Shown: positions 9,891-20,695 of the stretch, in pieces
Layout: the number at the start of each line of letters is the position of its first letter
Numbering within the stretch: the stretch's first letter is position 1
Source: Thalassoroseus pseudoceratinae
GTDB lineage: Bacteria; Planctomycetota; Planctomycetia; Planctomycetales; Planctomycetaceae
Length of the DNA: 64,000 nt
Assembly (NCBI RefSeq): GCF_011634775.1
Contig: NZ_JAALXT010000003.1
Location: forward strand, 868,001 to 932,000
Reading direction: 5' to 3'
Position numbers and translations under genes: made by a program
Notes under the pieces: generated by a model
The model's database searches: none
What the model saw: only the letters and a program-made list of their open reading frames with translations
Told to the model about the DNA's origin: nothing

Positions 9891-9914
9891 GAACCGCATT
9901 GCGTTGAGCGGTTC
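9891..9914. promoter_or_regulatory. Inverted repeat, candidate enhancer (UAS)
   Basis: GAACCGC (9891-9897) and its exact complement GCGGTTC (9908-9914) flank a 10-base spacer. The half-site centres are 17 bases apart. The dyad lies about 190 bases from the leftward and 210 bases from the rightward -24/-12 promoter, a typical distance for a sigma-54 activator site that could serve both. Its use is inferred from position only. Confidence 0.45.
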
Positions 9915-10124
9915 CGTTGGTCGAGATCCAATCATTGTGGTCTGTGAACTGGCATGTCTGGCCTCCGTGAAGACTCGATGAATTCCAAGTGCCGATGACC
10001 GGAAAACCGCGACAAGCTTTGTTGATAATTTAATCCGTAAGTTGTTTTCGCCACGTAGGTTACGGGCGCAAACCCCATTGGGCCTTCTCACATCGTTGGA
10101 TATCGAGTGTTTAAGGTCGACCGA

Positions 10125-10141
10125 TTGGAACGTTGTTTGCT
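10125..10141 (+). promoter_or_regulatory. Putative sigma-54 (-24/-12) promoter
   Basis: TTGGAACGTTGTTTGCT has GG and GC exactly 10 bases apart and a full TTGC(T) -12 box. The -24 box differs from TTGGCACG at one position (A for C). Predicted start is about 10152, roughly 40 bases before the ATG at 10193. Confidence 0.65.
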
Positions 10142-10192
10142 TAAGAGTCAGACATTCACCAACATCAACTCAAACTTGAAGTGAGATATCCA

Positions 10193-10564
10193 ATGATTCA
10201 CTCAAAAACAAATCGAGATCATGAAAAAGAAAACAATGGTACGGCGGTCCGGTATATTGCAATTGGCGCGATGCTGGTCATCTGGAGCGGTACCTGGCTG
10301 CTCTACTTGTTAATGCCCGAGTTGATGAGTGGATGGGCGTTTGTGGCACTTGGCACCATCTTATCAGGTGTGGTTCTGACATTCGCAGGTTTTCATTACA
10401 TCCAACTCAATCGCCAAGCGGACAGAGCCGAGGTGGAGGAAGCCAAGGAGTTGGCGGAACACTCAAAAAAAGATGAGACCGCCCCCGGCACCACTCCCCC
10501 AAGCGTGCAGAGTCGCAACTACGAGGAATATCGAGTCGATCCGCAGATGACTTCCCGAACGTAG
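10193..10564 (+). CDS. Small two-TM membrane protein
   Basis: 123 residues from the ATG at 10193; GTG 10181 is in frame but overlaps the likely RBS GAAGTGAG. A charged N-terminus of about 18 residues precedes two TMs (about 20-38 and 46-67). A charged C-terminal tail of about 55 residues follows and is probably cytoplasmic. No family is recognised. It lies directly downstream of a putative sigma-54 promoter and upstream of the hybrid kinase gene, so it may be a member or target of that signalling module. Confidence 0.7.
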   Translation: MIHSKTNRDHEKENNGTAVRYIAIGAMLVIWSGTWLLYLLMPELMSGWAFVALGTILSGVVLTFAGFHYIQLNRQADRAEVEEAKELAEHSKKDETAPGTTPPSVQSRNYEEYRVDPQMTSRT

Positions 10565-10817
10565 TCGCCCGATGACATTTGACCTGAGTTGTGACACTCG
10601 AGCAACAGAGTCGGATGTGTTCGCGAGCCTGCGTAAGACTGCTGCCGAAGTTGCCTCCAAGCGTTTGCTTTCTGCCAGGTAGTTGGGGTGGATGATGAGC
10701 TACCGAATGAGATACGATGGGCATCCGGTTCAACAAGCACCCTGTCAATTTGCCTGCTGAATCCAACTGAGTGGGGATCGTCACCTCCAGAGTCATGACG
10801 AGCAATGCGAGAACTCA

Positions 10818-13601
10818 ATGCCAGATTCACTCACTGCGGAGTGGTGGCAAGACCACACCCCGCAGATTCTCGAGACAATCCAAACACCGTTGCTGATCAT
10901 CGATGCTCGGCAACGGTTGCTTTGGTGTAATTCGACGTTCTTAGGGCTGGTGCAATGGGATTGGCAGGAGACGCGAGGACGATCGATTCTGGACTTGCCT
11001 AATAGCCCGGCGCATTCGAAACATTTTCAGAAACTGATCGCAGAGACGTTCGCCCTGTCGCAGCCAACGGATGGGTGTGAAATAGAGATCGGTGTCACAC
11101 CCGAGACTCGGCGTAGCTATGTCATCAACTCCCAACCACTTGCGGGCTCGGCGAATACAAAATCGGACAAGGTGCTGTTGGTCTTATTCGACGTGACCGA
11201 GCAACGCCGAGTCAACGCCCAGCAGGCTCGATTGGCAGCGCTGGTGGAGTCTTCCGATGACGCCATCATCGCCAAGACATTCGACGATCACATCGTGGAT
11301 TGGAATGCGGGTGCCGAGCGGATTTATGGCTACACCTCGGAGGAGGCTGTCGGCCAACATATCTCACTGATCGTGCCGTCCGATCGGCTTTCCGAAACCC
11401 ACAAGTTTCGCGAGACACTGCTCCGTGGCAAATTAGTCCGGAACCGCGAGACGATGCGAATTCGGAAGGATGGGCAACCGATTCATGTAAGCCTCACGAT
11501 GTCTCCCATCCTCGATTTGGAAGGGAACATGGTGCTGGTCTCGACGATTGAACGCGACGTCACACGTCGAGTGCAACGCGAGCGGGAACTGAAAGTCGCC
11601 AAAGATGAGGCGGAACGAGCGAGTCGCGCGCATGGGGAGTTCTTGGCCAATGTCAGCCATGAACTTCGAACACCAATGAATGCCATCATCGGCATGGCGG
11701 ACTTGTCCCTAGATGCGGAATTGACAGACGAACTCCGAGACTATCTGCAAACCATCCGGACGTCAGCCGGGGTGCTGATGGATCTGCTGAACGATGTCTT
11801 AGACTTTTCCAAATTGGATTCCGGTAATTTCGAGATCGAAAACGCCCCGTTCGAACTGCAAGAAGTCGTCGAAAGCACGATGAAGGCGGTCAGTTTACCG
11901 GCTTATGAGAAAGGCCTGGAACTGATTTGCAACATCGAAAATGGTGTGCCGACGTCTCTCGTGGGCGATCCGCTCCGATTGCGGCAAGCCATCTCGAATT
12001 TGCTTTCGAACGCAGTCAAGTTTACGGAAGCCGGTGAAGTCGAACTGAGCGTCAGTTTGGGGGACCGTGACAGTGACGGCGTGCGAATTATCTTCCGAGT
12101 CCGAGATACCGGTATTGGGATTGCTGCTGAACACCAGGCCAAGGTTTTTGCGCCGTTTACGCAAGCTGATTCCTCGTCGACAAGAACGTACGGTGGAACC
12201 GGCCTGGGGTTAGCGATTGTGACGCAACTGGTCAGTCTGATGGGCGGAAGGCTCACCCTGGAGAGCGAACCAAGTCAGGGCAGCACGTTCACATTCGATG
12301 CCAAGTTCCAAGTTTCCAACAAGTCGGTTGACTTAGGCACTCCAAACCCTCAGCAGCTTTCTTCGATCGAGAACTTGCCGGTTCTGATCGTCGATGACAA
12401 CCAGACCAGTCGCCACATGCTCGAACGCACGTTGGAAGGTTGGTCGATGAAACCGGTCAGCGTGTCCAACGGGAACGATGCACTCAAGGTTCTGAAATCA
12501 CGCAAGGAAAAAGGTCAGCCGTTTCCACTGGTCATACTTGATGCGCTCATGCCGGAAGTCGATGGTTTCACGCTGGCAGAGAAGATCCAGCAACATCCGG
12601 AATTTGCAGAGTCCACGGTTCTGATGTTGTCCTCCGCCGATCGGCAAACGTTTCGGGAACGAATCAAGAATCTCTCCATCGATGCCTTCTTGGAAAAACC
12701 GGTCACACAATCCGATCTGTGGGATACGATCGCGTCTTTCATTGGCGGGGTTCCGGTCCGCAGAACACCTCGGTTTCAACGAGATTTGCAGCAGCCTGCT
12801 CCCCGAAAGTTGCGGATTCTGCTAGCCGAGGACACGCCTGCGAATCAGAAAGTGGTCACGCGACTTCTCGAAAAACGCGGCCACTCCGTCAAAGTTGCTC
12901 CCAACGGCCGCAGCGCTCTCGAGATGTTGGTCGAAGATGACAAAGGGATCGACTTAGTTTTAATGGATGTCCAAATGCCGATTATGGATGGACTCCAAGC
13001 GACGACCCAAATTCGGGAGCTAGCCGACGAACGACTCCGGAACACTCCAATCATTGCGATGACCGCACACGCCATGCGGGGGGATCGTGAAAAATGTTTG
13101 GACTCCGGGATGAACGGGTACCTTTCTAAGCCGGTCGATGCACGCAAATTGATTACCCTCATCGAGGGCCATGTATTCCGGGAACAATCGGAAGAAAGGG
13201 CGAATGTGGATAACTACACGTGGGATGCAAATCCCCCCATGGAGTTGTTAGACCTCGACTCCGCGTTGACTCGATTGGGTGGCGATAAGTCACTACTTGA
13301 AGACATGCTCGAGTTTTTCATCGAAGACATTCCGCCGTTACTCCAGGATATGCGACGGGACGCCCTCAAGCGAGACGCAGAAACGCTCGAACGCAACGCG
13401 CACAGCCTGAAAGGGCTTCTTTCAAATTTCGATTCGTCACAAACAGTATCTGATTTGGCCGCAAAGGTTCAGGAACTTGCGAGCGCAGGACAAATCGATT
13501 CAGCAACGTCCTTGATACCGAAGTTGGAACGACGAAGCCGCCGCATGGTCCAGGCCGCCGAGTTGGCGTTGCAGAACCGCGACAAATTGTTCGATTCGTG
13601 A
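10818..13601 (+). CDS. Hybrid histidine kinase PAS-PAS-HisKA-HATPase-REC-REC-HPt
   Basis: 927 residues, no TM, so a cytoplasmic sensor. Order: PAS 1 (about 12-125), PAS 2 (135-250, with [14 protein letters not shown]), a short coiled linker, HisKA with H281 (NVSHELRTP), and an HATPase (N box [11 protein letters not shown] boxes DTGIGI and GTGLGLAI). Receiver 1 has D575 (VILDALMP) and receiver 2 has D717 (VLMDVQMP). A C-terminal HPt domain has H862 (NAHSLKG). The intact HPt can pass phosphate to a separate receiver; the convergent NtrC-type regulator 100 bases downstream is the natural candidate, though its receiver could also use another kinase. A complete phosphorelay is inferred. Confidence 0.93.
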   Translation: MPDSLTAEWWQDHTPQILETIQTPLLIIDARQRLLWCNSTFLGLVQWDWQETRGRSILDLPNSPAHSKHFQKLIAETFALSQPTDGCEIEIGVTPETRRSYVINSQPLAGSANTKSDKVLLVLFDVTEQRRVNAQQARLAALVESSDDAIIAKTFDDHIVDWNAGAERIYGYTSEEAVGQHISLIVPSDRLSETHKFRETLLRGKLVRNRETMRIRKDGQPIHVSLTMSPILDLEGNMVLVSTIERDVTRRVQRERELKVAKDEAERASRAHGEFLANVSHELRTPMNAIIGMADLSLDAELTDELRDYLQTIRTSAGVLMDLLNDVLDFSKLDSGNFEIENAPFELQEVVESTMKAVSLPAYEKGLELICNIENGVPTSLVGDPLRLRQAISNLLSNAVKFTEAGEVELSVSLGDRDSDGVRIIFRVRDTGIGIAAEHQAKVFAPFTQADSSSTRTYGGTGLGLAIVTQLVSLMGGRLTLESEPSQGSTFTFDAKFQVSNKSVDLGTPNPQQLSSIENLPVLIVDDNQTSRHMLERTLEGWSMKPVSVSNGNDALKVLKSRKEKGQPFPLVILDALMPEVDGFTLAEKIQQHPEFAESTVLMLSSADRQTFRERIKNLSIDAFLEKPVTQSDLWDTIASFIGGVPVRRTPRFQRDLQQPAPRKLRILLAEDTPANQKVVTRLLEKRGHSVKVAPNGRSALEMLVEDDKGIDLVLMDVQMPIMDGLQATTQIRELADERLRNTPIIAMTAHAMRGDREKCLDSGMNGYLSKPVDARKLITLIEGHVFREQSEERANVDNYTWDANPPMELLDLDSALTRLGGDKSLLEDMLEFFIEDIPPLLQDMRRDALKRDAETLERNAHSLKGLLSNFDSSQTVSDLAAKVQELASAGQIDSATSLIPKLERRSRRMVQAAELALQNRDKLFDS

Positions 13602-13702
13602 GTGACCACAAGCGAGCGACGCAGTACTTGCGGTATTCCCGACCGATTGTTCGCCCGTGAATCCACGACGTCTGACATCAGCCTTTCAAGACGAAACCTG
13701 CT

Positions 13703-15166
13703 CTAATCGGTTTCGTCTTCGACATTGATCACTTGCTCGATCGAGATGCCGAGAGATCGAATCTTATTCCGCAAACTGCCCCGTGTAATCCCGAGAATAC
13801 GCGATGCCTGGGATTGGTTGCCGGACGTAAATTCGAGAACTCGGCCCAGGAGATATCGTTCGACAAAATCGATCGTCTGTTCGTGCAAATTCTGAGTGTT
13901 GCTCGAAAGATTCTGGTCCACAAACCGTTGGAGATCACTCTCGGGGTTTGCCGAGTGAGTAGATGCGTTGGTCGGTGAGGCTGCATCCGCTTTGCCTTGT
14001 CCCTCACGAACTTTCGGCGGCAGGAAGTCGGGGACGATGACCGTTCCGGTGGCGTTGAGCAAAGATTGGCGTATCACGCTCTGCAATTCGCGAACGTTCC
14101 CTGGCCAGGAATAATTCTTCAGCAAGTCCCCAGCTTCAGGGGAAATGCCTTCGATGTGGTCTTTGCCCAATTCCGGGGTGAGCCGTGTCAGGAAGTATTT
14201 GATTAAGACTTCCAAGTCTCCGCCACGTTCGCTGAGTGGTGGAAGATGGATTGTGAAACCGTTGAGTCGGTAGAACAAGTCCTCCCGAAAACTTCCGTCT
14301 TCGACCATTTCCTCCAGGTTTCGATTCGTTGCAGCGATGATGCGAACATCGGTTTGCAACGTTTGATTGCCCCCGACGCGTTCGAACTTCTGTTCTTGCA
14401 GGAGTCGAAGAACTTTACTTTGCACCAGCGGAGCCATATCACCGACTTCGTCGAGAAAAATAGTTCCGCCGTCGCATTGTTCAAACTTCCCGATTCGCCG
14501 AGAATCCGCAGACGTAAACGCGCCTTTTTCGTGACCGAAGAGTTCGCTTTCAAGCAGAGCATCCGGCAGCGCGGCACAGTTGACCGCCATGAAGTTTTCG
14601 TTCACGCGGGGGCTGTGCTGATAAATGGCGCGGGCGACCAATTCTTTACCGGTCCCACTTTCGCCTCGGATTAACACCGTCACATTCTGGGCGGCAACAC
14701 GACCGATTTGACCATAAACGGCCACCATCTTGTCACTGCGGCCGACCAGCAAATCTGAATCCTGCGCGACGGCATCGCCCTTGCCGATGGCGACCGGAGT
14801 GTTCATCAGCCGACGCGTTTCCAGCGCCTTTTCGACCAACTGAACCACTGCCGGCAGATCGAGTGGCTTGACGAGGTAATCGTAAGCCCCAAGTTGCATC
14901 GCCTCGATCACCGTTTCGCTGCTACTCCCGGCCGTGATGAAAATCACCGGGAGTTTGCTGTCAATTGCCCGAATCTCTCGGAAAATTTCCAGGCCGGACG
15001 TCCCGGGAAGCATGATATCCAACAGCACGCAGTCCGGTTGATGCTCACGAATCGAGGATAATGCAGCAGCCGAATTGTTGGCCGTGTGCACTTGGTGATC
15101 GGCAAGCGATTTACGGACTTGGTGGAGAATTGTTCGATCGTCATCAACGACGAGTACGGACGCCAT
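13703..15166 (-). CDS. NtrC-family sigma-54-dependent response regulator
   Basis: 487 residues. The receiver (1-115) has D8/D9, phosphoacceptor D50 and K100. The AAA+ domain (about 139-370) has Walker A GESGTGKE (168-175), Walker B TIFLDE (235-240) and the sigma-54 contact loop GAFTSA (215-220), a variant of GAFTGA. The C-terminal Fis-type helix-turn-helix (about 440-480: QASRILGITRGSLRNKI) binds DNA. This is an enhancer-binding activator of sigma-54 RNA polymerase. Two -24/-12 promoters and a candidate binding dyad occur at 9687-10141, and the hybrid kinase gene converges on it. Confidence 0.95.
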   Translation of the reverse strand: MASVLVVDDDRTILHQVRKSLADHQVHTANNSAAALSSIREHQPDCVLLDIMLPGTSGLEIFREIRAIDSKLPVIFITAGSSSETVIEAMQLGAYDYLVKPLDLPAVVQLVEKALETRRLMNTPVAIGKGDAVAQDSDLLVGRSDKMVAVYGQIGRVAAQNVTVLIRGESGTGKELVARAIYQHSPRVNENFMAVNCAALPDALLESELFGHEKGAFTSADSRRIGKFEQCDGGTIFLDEVGDMAPLVQSKVLRLLQEQKFERVGGNQTLQTDVRIIAATNRNLEEMVEDGSFREDLFYRLNGFTIHLPPLSERGGDLEVLIKYFLTRLTPELGKDHIEGISPEAGDLLKNYSWPGNVRELQSVIRQSLLNATGTVIVPDFLPPKVREGQGKADAASPTNASTHSANPESDLQRFVDQNLSSNTQNLHEQTIDFVERYLLGRVLEFTSGNQSQASRILGITRGSLRNKIRSLGISIEQVINVEDETD

Positions 15167-15332
15167 GCGTCAACCTTCTATGATTTCAACCGTCAAGCAA
15201 CCTGGAATACGGATCCAACTGCAATGGAAGAATGATAACCTGGGAGCACGAAAACGTCCAAGAGCCCAGAGTGTAAACTTGGTTAAAACCGAATTGTTTC
15301 AAGTTGAACCGGGTGGTTTTCGGCAAATTAGG

Positions 15333-17672
15333 TCACCATTCGCGGGTGAATTCATCGTCTTCGTCTTCCGTTGCATCCCACTTTTTGTCGGCAGTTGCTG
15401 CCAATCCGTCTGTCGGTGCCACGAGATCATCGAGTTCCGCGTGCCCGCCTTGCACAAGTTGCCGCGTCAGGAAAACTTCGCCAACTAATATGACCAGGAA
15501 AGCCAACATCAAGAAACGGAACAGTTCAACATTGGGAGCATCGTCGTACATTCGATCAACGAGTTCCTCCCGACCGGAAAGGAAACTCAGCCGGCCGTCG
15601 CGTTCCAGCGACAAGCGGTCTGCATCGGTCAACGGTGTAAGATCGGACTCTGACCGATCAAAATTGACGACGAAGTATTCGGGTTTCTTCGTTGATGTTT
15701 CGGACTGTTCCATGAGCCGGTAGACACCAGGCAGATCGGTATCGATTAATCGCAATGATAGTCGGCCGTTGTCGTCCTCATATGGTGTTGGAGGGCGTTC
15801 ACGATCTGCGGGATCGCGGAAGACGTATTGCGATGGGTCGATATCCTCCGCAACGGGGAAACTGAGCGGGTAACCAGACTCCGTGTTTCGTCCTGAGCTT
15901 TGCCCCGCCAGGTAGAAGATCAACTCGTGCAACAACGGTACGAAGACATCACGACGAGCCGCCAAGGTATTCCAGCCGGAATGCAAATCGGTCGGGGAGG
16001 TCGCTAGGACGACGCGTCCCGAACCGAATCGCTGTTCGATCAGCAGCGGATCGCCCGTTTCGAGCCTTGCCGCCACGGTTGGAAGGGCTTCGATTTGCTC
16101 ATCATCGAGAGGAGCGTCGCGTGGTGGCAGTTCGGTCTTCCACCAATTCAGAAATCGGACGGTATGCAGTTCGCCGCCTTGGTCCTGGCGATGCATCGTG
16201 AGCCACGTGGAATCGAGACTTCCGCTGAGGACATTCGCCCCCTCCGCATCGCTTGTAATCGCGGTTAACTGATAGGGAATTAAACCTTCACCGTCAGCGA
16301 ATCCACGGGCGTTGTAATTCTTCGGGTCAATTTGATCCCCGAGCGCAATAAACAAGCCACCGCCCGTCTCCACGAATTGTTCCAACCGTTTCCACTCGTC
16401 ATCCGCCAATTGAGGAACATCAGCAAGCACGACCGCACGAAAGTCCGACAAGTCAGGCGGATCAGCCGTGTAGACAGACAAGGGCATGGCGGTCGCCTGG
16501 ATCAATGGGGTCTCGGCGACAGATGGTGTGAGAGCCGCCCGAAGAAAAAACGTTTCGCCTTTCGTCGGTTCGAGAGACGGATCGCCATCGATGAGAAGTA
16601 CAGGAAATGCATTTTCCACAACAATGACCGCGTCGGCACGGTTGTCACCTTGGAGGGCATCGTTCTCAATCACAATACTCACCAAATGGGAGCCGACGGT
16701 GGGAAATCGATAGGTGAATTCCACGGTCTCCTCTTCGCCCGGCGAGAGCGAGACCGTGCGGCGTTGGTCGGCGAGGCGTTGCCCGTCGATTTCCAAATCG
16801 ACTTGTCGAATGGTGTTCCCACTATCCGCTCCGTAACGACTAATCTTGGTCTGAATCCGAACCGGAAAACTTGGAACGGTTGTTTCTCGGGAGAGCTCGA
16901 TCCGGTCGACAACGTAGTTCGGGCGATCGGTGAGCGATGATGTGTTTTCGTTGGCTCCGTCGATTTTTGTCATGTCCGCGACCCAAATTCGCGGCGGGAA
17001 TTTGGCTTGGGCAACGGCTTCGTCGACTCTGGCCCAGGTGGAATTCTCGTGAGCATGCCAACCAAGTGCTTGGCCATCAGTGAGCACCACGATTTCGCGA
17101 GCCGTGTTGGTTCCCTGACTGAGCAAGTTGACGGCCTTCCCCACCGCTGCCGACAAATCCGAGGTTCCCGACGGTGAGGGGATCTCATCAAGTTCTTTTC
17201 GAATCATTTCCAGATCATGTGACGGCGAGGGAATGATGGTCCGTACTTGATCACGGGAATCGATCAGCATCACGGTGTCACTGCTGTTGAGTTCGTCGAT
17301 CAGTCGGTGAGCCCAACGGACGGCCGCTTGATGAGGCGTCAGCCCACCACCTTCGAAACCCATGCTGTAAGAACCGTCAATCACGAGCACAACGTCCCGC
17401 GTCTTCCGCTCGGCGATCGACGAGAACCAACGACTGCTCACCCACGGGCGTGCCAAAGCAAAGACGATCAGGGCGATCAACGCCATCCGAAGCAGCATGA
17501 GAAGCAGCTGTTCGAGCCGAAGTTTGCGACGCTGATTCCGCCCGAGTTCGAGGAACTGCATGGCTCCCCATTGGACGACGTCGTACCGCCGTTTGCTGAT
17601 CAGGTGCACGAGGATCGGCAACGACAAGCCTAACAGCCCCAACAACATGGCCGGATTGAAGAAATTGTTCAT
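15333..17672 (-). CDS. BatA-like membrane protein with VWA domain
   Basis: 779 residues. The N-terminus matches the BatA/aerotolerance helix pair (NPAMLLGLLGLSLPILVHLI, RRYDVVQWGAMQFL), with a second TM at about 58-78. A VWA domain follows with an intact MIDAS start DGSYS (D99, S101, S103) and a later VLTDGQ. A long extracytoplasmic part comes next, with a GATase1-like segment (DFRAVVLADVPQLADDEW, GGGLFIALGD) around residues 390-450. The protein ends with a C-terminal TM (about 720-745). Such proteins usually sit with MoxR and DUF58 genes; here the DUF58 gene is 40 kb away at 55702. It lies 60 bases downstream of the YyaL gene. Confidence 0.88.
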   Translation of the reverse strand: MNNFFNPAMLLGLLGLSLPILVHLISKRRYDVVQWGAMQFLELGRNQRRKLRLEQLLLMLLRMALIALIVFALARPWVSSRWFSSIAERKTRDVVLVIDGSYSMGFEGGGLTPHQAAVRWAHRLIDELNSSDTVMLIDSRDQVRTIIPSPSHDLEMIRKELDEIPSPSGTSDLSAAVGKAVNLLSQGTNTAREIVVLTDGQALGWHAHENSTWARVDEAVAQAKFPPRIWVADMTKIDGANENTSSLTDRPNYVVDRIELSRETTVPSFPVRIQTKISRYGADSGNTIRQVDLEIDGQRLADQRRTVSLSPGEEETVEFTYRFPTVGSHLVSIVIENDALQGDNRADAVIVVENAFPVLLIDGDPSLEPTKGETFFLRAALTPSVAETPLIQATAMPLSVYTADPPDLSDFRAVVLADVPQLADDEWKRLEQFVETGGGLFIALGDQIDPKNYNARGFADGEGLIPYQLTAITSDAEGANVLSGSLDSTWLTMHRQDQGGELHTVRFLNWWKTELPPRDAPLDDEQIEALPTVAARLETGDPLLIEQRFGSGRVVLATSPTDLHSGWNTLAARRDVFVPLLHELIFYLAGQSSGRNTESGYPLSFPVAEDIDPSQYVFRDPADRERPPTPYEDDNGRLSLRLIDTDLPGVYRLMEQSETSTKKPEYFVVNFDRSESDLTPLTDADRLSLERDGRLSFLSGREELVDRMYDDAPNVELFRFLMLAFLVILVGEVFLTRQLVQGGHAELDDLVAPTDGLAATADKKWDATEDEDDEFTREW

Positions 17673-17732
17673 GATGATGTATTCAAAATATCCGTCCGGC
17701 CGTTGAGCACACTGTCAGACCTTATGCAGCGT

Positions 17733-19778
17733 CTACGAAAGGGCGTTGAATCCGTCTCGAATTTCGTCCACGCCAACAACCGGCTGGCTGCAAGTTCCAT
17801 GTTCGCAAACATAAAGTGTTGGTTGGTTGTTGATCTTTGTCTTCCCTGAAACCAGCGAATCGATCGTTTTGGATGTGGTCTCCGAGTTTGACACCGCGAC
17901 GACGACCTTGTTGGGGACGAATCGCTGATTGAGTTCTTGCAGATCGGATTCGACAGAATCAGCGAACAGGACACATTCACGTGTGGGTCCGGTGAGGAAG
18001 TCCAACGCGATCAGGGATTGCCCAGAAGCTGACGGTGCGTAGGTCATTTGCGTGGCCAACATTTCCAGCGTGCGGGTGGCGATGTCTTCCCATTCAGATC
18101 GGCCAGTCAATCGCGACAACTTCAATAAGGCCGTCGCTGCCATCGCGTTCCCCGAAGGCGTGGCATTGTCCTGACTGTCTTTCTGCCGCACGATGAGTTC
18201 TTCATGATCCCGGCTGGTATAGAAGAAACCGACACTCTCATCATCCGCGAATTGCTCCTGCATTCGATCGGCCAAAGCAACTGCCGCCTCGATCCATCGA
18301 TTGTTGAACGTGGTTTGATAGAGTTCGACCAAGCCATCGATCAGGCAGGCATAATCATCGAGATAGCCGTTGAAGCGGGCTCGACCATCTTTGAAACTGT
18401 GGAGCAAACTGCCGTCATCATCCCGCAGGGTCTCCAACAAAAACGCGGCACTGTTTTCGGCGGCCTCCGCATAACGTTGGTCTCCCAAAACACGGGCTCC
18501 CAACGCCATGGCAGCGATCATTAATCCGTTCCATGACGTGAGAATCTTCTCGTCGCGACCCGGTTTGATGCGTTGTTCACGAACGTTGTAGAGAATCTGC
18601 CGACACTCTGCGAGCAAATCCGCTTCGGATTTGGAAAAGCCTAATCCTTGCGTCGTGCGATTGAGAATGGTCTTTTCTTCCCAGTTCCCATTGGGAGTGA
18701 CATCGTATGCTTCGGCGAAAATCTCCGCACGATCCGGCCCCAGGTGCTCATGGATTTCGTCCAGCGTCCAAACGAAAAATTTGCCTTCCTCACCTTCGCT
18801 GTCGGCATCTTGCGTGCTGTAGAAACCGCCGTTGGTATCCGTCATTTCTCCAAGTGTATAGTCGAGCGTCTCGCGAGCGATCCGGGCGTATTCGGCGTTC
18901 CCCGTTGTTTGATACGCTTCGAGATATGCCGGGACGAGCAGGGCATTGTCGTAGAGCATCTTTTCAAAATGCGGGGCGAGCCACATGGCGTCTGTGGAAT
19001 AACGATGAAAGCCGCCGCCAAGGTGGTCGTAAATCCCGCCGGCGGCCATTTTGTCGAGCGTGAGTGTGACAGCCGCGAGCGTGTCCGCATTGCCGCTCCG
19101 TTTGTAACAACGCAGCAAAACCCGAAGATCGAACGGATGCGGGAATTTCGGAGCCGATCCAAAACCGCCGTGACGTTGGTCCACGGAACCAACGAGCTTT
19201 TTCTCGGCCGTTGTCATCAGGTCCGGCGATAGTTCCGATGCGGAGGCGTCAAACGCATCCATCCCGCGAATCGCGTTCGTCAGCTTATCCGCTTGTTCGT
19301 GAACATGCTCGTTCCGATCGGTCCAGGCTTCATTCACCGCTGCCAAGACTTGCGGAAACCCCGGTCGTTGAAACTTTGGTGCGGAAGGCCAATACGTGCC
19401 GCCGTAAAACGGTTCACCGGTCGGCGTGAGAAACACACTCATCGGCCAACCACCGCTGCCGGTGATCGCGACGACAGCGCTCATGTAGATTTGGTCGAGA
19501 TCCGGCCGTTCCTCGCGATCCACTTTCACGTTGATAAACCAGTCGTTCATCAACTTCGCGATTTCCTCGCTCTCGAAACTCTCGTGTGCCATCACGTGAC
19601 ACCAGTGACAGGCCGAATAACCGATGGAGAGAAAAATCGGTTTGTTCTGCTCACGGGCGGCTTCCAACGCCTCCGGTCCCCAGGGATACCACTCAACGGG
19701 GTTGTCCGCATGTTGCAAAAGATACGGACTCGTTTCGTTCACGAGGCGATTTTTTGACGAGGACGAATTAGGAGACAT
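17733..19778 (-). CDS. YyaL-type thioredoxin-domain protein (DUF255)
   Basis: 681 residues from the ATG at 19778; a TTG six codons upstream is less likely. The N-terminal thioredoxin-like DUF255 domain has the family hallmark SACHWCHVM (C57, C60) after NPVEWYPW. The remainder is an (alpha/alpha)6-barrel resembling glycosidases and epimerases ([16 protein letters not shown]-type helices, [15 protein letters not shown]). This arrangement is found from bacteria to human SPATA20; its substrate is unknown. The length is normal for the family. It is upstream of the BatA-like gene on the same strand. Confidence 0.93.
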   Translation of the reverse strand: MSPNSSSSKNRLVNETSPYLLQHADNPVEWYPWGPEALEAAREQNKPIFLSIGYSACHWCHVMAHESFESEEIAKLMNDWFINVKVDREERPDLDQIYMSAVVAITGSGGWPMSVFLTPTGEPFYGGTYWPSAPKFQRPGFPQVLAAVNEAWTDRNEHVHEQADKLTNAIRGMDAFDASASELSPDLMTTAEKKLVGSVDQRHGGFGSAPKFPHPFDLRVLLRCYKRSGNADTLAAVTLTLDKMAAGGIYDHLGGGFHRYSTDAMWLAPHFEKMLYDNALLVPAYLEAYQTTGNAEYARIARETLDYTLGEMTDTNGGFYSTQDADSEGEEGKFFVWTLDEIHEHLGPDRAEIFAEAYDVTPNGNWEEKTILNRTTQGLGFSKSEADLLAECRQILYNVREQRIKPGRDEKILTSWNGLMIAAMALGARVLGDQRYAEAAENSAAFLLETLRDDDGSLLHSFKDGRARFNGYLDDYACLIDGLVELYQTTFNNRWIEAAVALADRMQEQFADDESVGFFYTSRDHEELIVRQKDSQDNATPSGNAMAATALLKLSRLTGRSEWEDIATRTLEMLATQMTYAPSASGQSLIALDFLTGPTRECVLFADSVESDLQELNQRFVPNKVVVAVSNSETTSKTIDSLVSGKTKINNQPTLYVCEHGTCSQPVVGVDEIRDGFNALS

Positions 19779-19930
19779 AAAAGACAATCTGGCCAAAATT
19801 TAGTCATGAGCATCGAGCTGGAGTTCCCCAGTCCGTTTGCTTCATCGTAGGTGCTGGCCGAGACGGTCTCAAGTTGGACGGACCATCGGCAATGTGGGTG
19901 ACTCACCAACGCCCGGACCTCAGGGTGACC

Positions 19931-20695
19931 TCAATCCGTCACAATCGTTACCGGGGCATGATCGGAAATCGTGAGACCGGCCTCGCGGTGGATTTCCGCG
20001 GATTGAAATTTCTCGCCGATTTGTTGATTACCGAGTAGGTAGTCAATTCGCCAACCGCGATCGAGTTCGCGTGCCCGACCACGGTTCGACCACCACGAAT
20101 ACGGCCCCTGGACATCGCCGAAATGCTCACGGACCAAATCCCGCCAACCACTAGTGAGCAGATCGCCAAACCAAGCTCGTTCATGCGGCAAGAAACCGGA
20201 ATTTTTTTGGTTCCCTTTGGCGTAGAAAATATCCTGCTCGGTGTGCGCGATGTTGAGATCCCCTCCGACGACGACTGGCCGACCATCGTTGTAACGCTCG
20301 GCCATCCACGGAGCGAAACTGTCCATCCACACTTCTTTAGCCGCTTGACGGTGCTCGCCCGATGAACCGGATGGCAGATACACGCTGACGAAATCCGTAT
20401 CATCAATGCGAACGCGTAACACGCGACCTTCCGGGTCGGCGGTATCCAAGCCAGTGCCGATGACCTCGAACGGCTCCCGTGACCAGATCGCCACACCGGC
20501 ATATCCGCCGCGTACAGCCGGGTGCCAATGGACGTGCCAATCATCGGGTTCGGCCCATTCTTTCGGAAGTTGCTCGGGACGGACGCGAATCTCTTGGAGT
20601 AACAGCACATCGGTCTGCAATACATCGAGGTAATCCGCGAATCCTTTCCGCAATGCCGCTCTGAGTCCGTTCACATTCCAAGTCGTGATACGCAT
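19931..20695 (-). CDS. xth: Exodeoxyribonuclease III
   Basis: 254 residues, full length for the ExoIII/AP endonuclease family of base-excision repair. Seen: ITTWNVNGLRA, LLLQEIRV (metal ligand E35), GGDLNIAH (Asp/Asn pair), RIDYLL and the C-terminal ISDHAPV catalytic His. It cuts DNA 5' to abasic sites and removes 3' blocks. It starts at an ATG; the 230 bases to the divergent acyltransferase gene should hold its promoter. Confidence 0.95.
   Translation of the reverse strand: MRITTWNVNGLRAALRKGFADYLDVLQTDVLLLQEIRVRPEQLPKEWAEPDDWHVHWHPAVRGGYAGVAIWSREPFEVIGTGLDTADPEGRVLRVRIDDTDFVSVYLPSGSSGEHRQAAKEVWMDSFAPWMAERYNDGRPVVVGGDLNIAHTEQDIFYAKGNQKNSGFLPHERAWFGDLLTSGWRDLVREHFGDVQGPYSWWSNRGRARELDRGWRIDYLLGNQQIGEKFQSAEIHREAGLTISDHAPVTIVTD

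Larger units (their letters stand above)
9592..10192. other. Regulatory intergenic region between divergent genes
   Basis: About 600 bases with no convincing gene. They hold two divergent sigma-54-type promoters (9687-9703 minus; 10125-10141 plus) and an inverted repeat (9891-9914) roughly midway. Short ORFs at 9697-9981 (+) and 9828-10091 (-) overlap each other and look like chance. Confidence 0.6.

Noticed and set aside
9697-9981. 94-codon plus-strand ORF between the sigma-54 promoters
   Set aside because: The RBS-like GGGA touches the ATG without spacing, the ORF begins inside the -24/-12 promoter on the other strand, and no motif is present.
10565-10817. A third sigma-54 promoter before the hybrid kinase gene
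   Set aside because: No site with GG-N10-GC and a TTGC -12 box was found; nearest candidates fail the -12 element.
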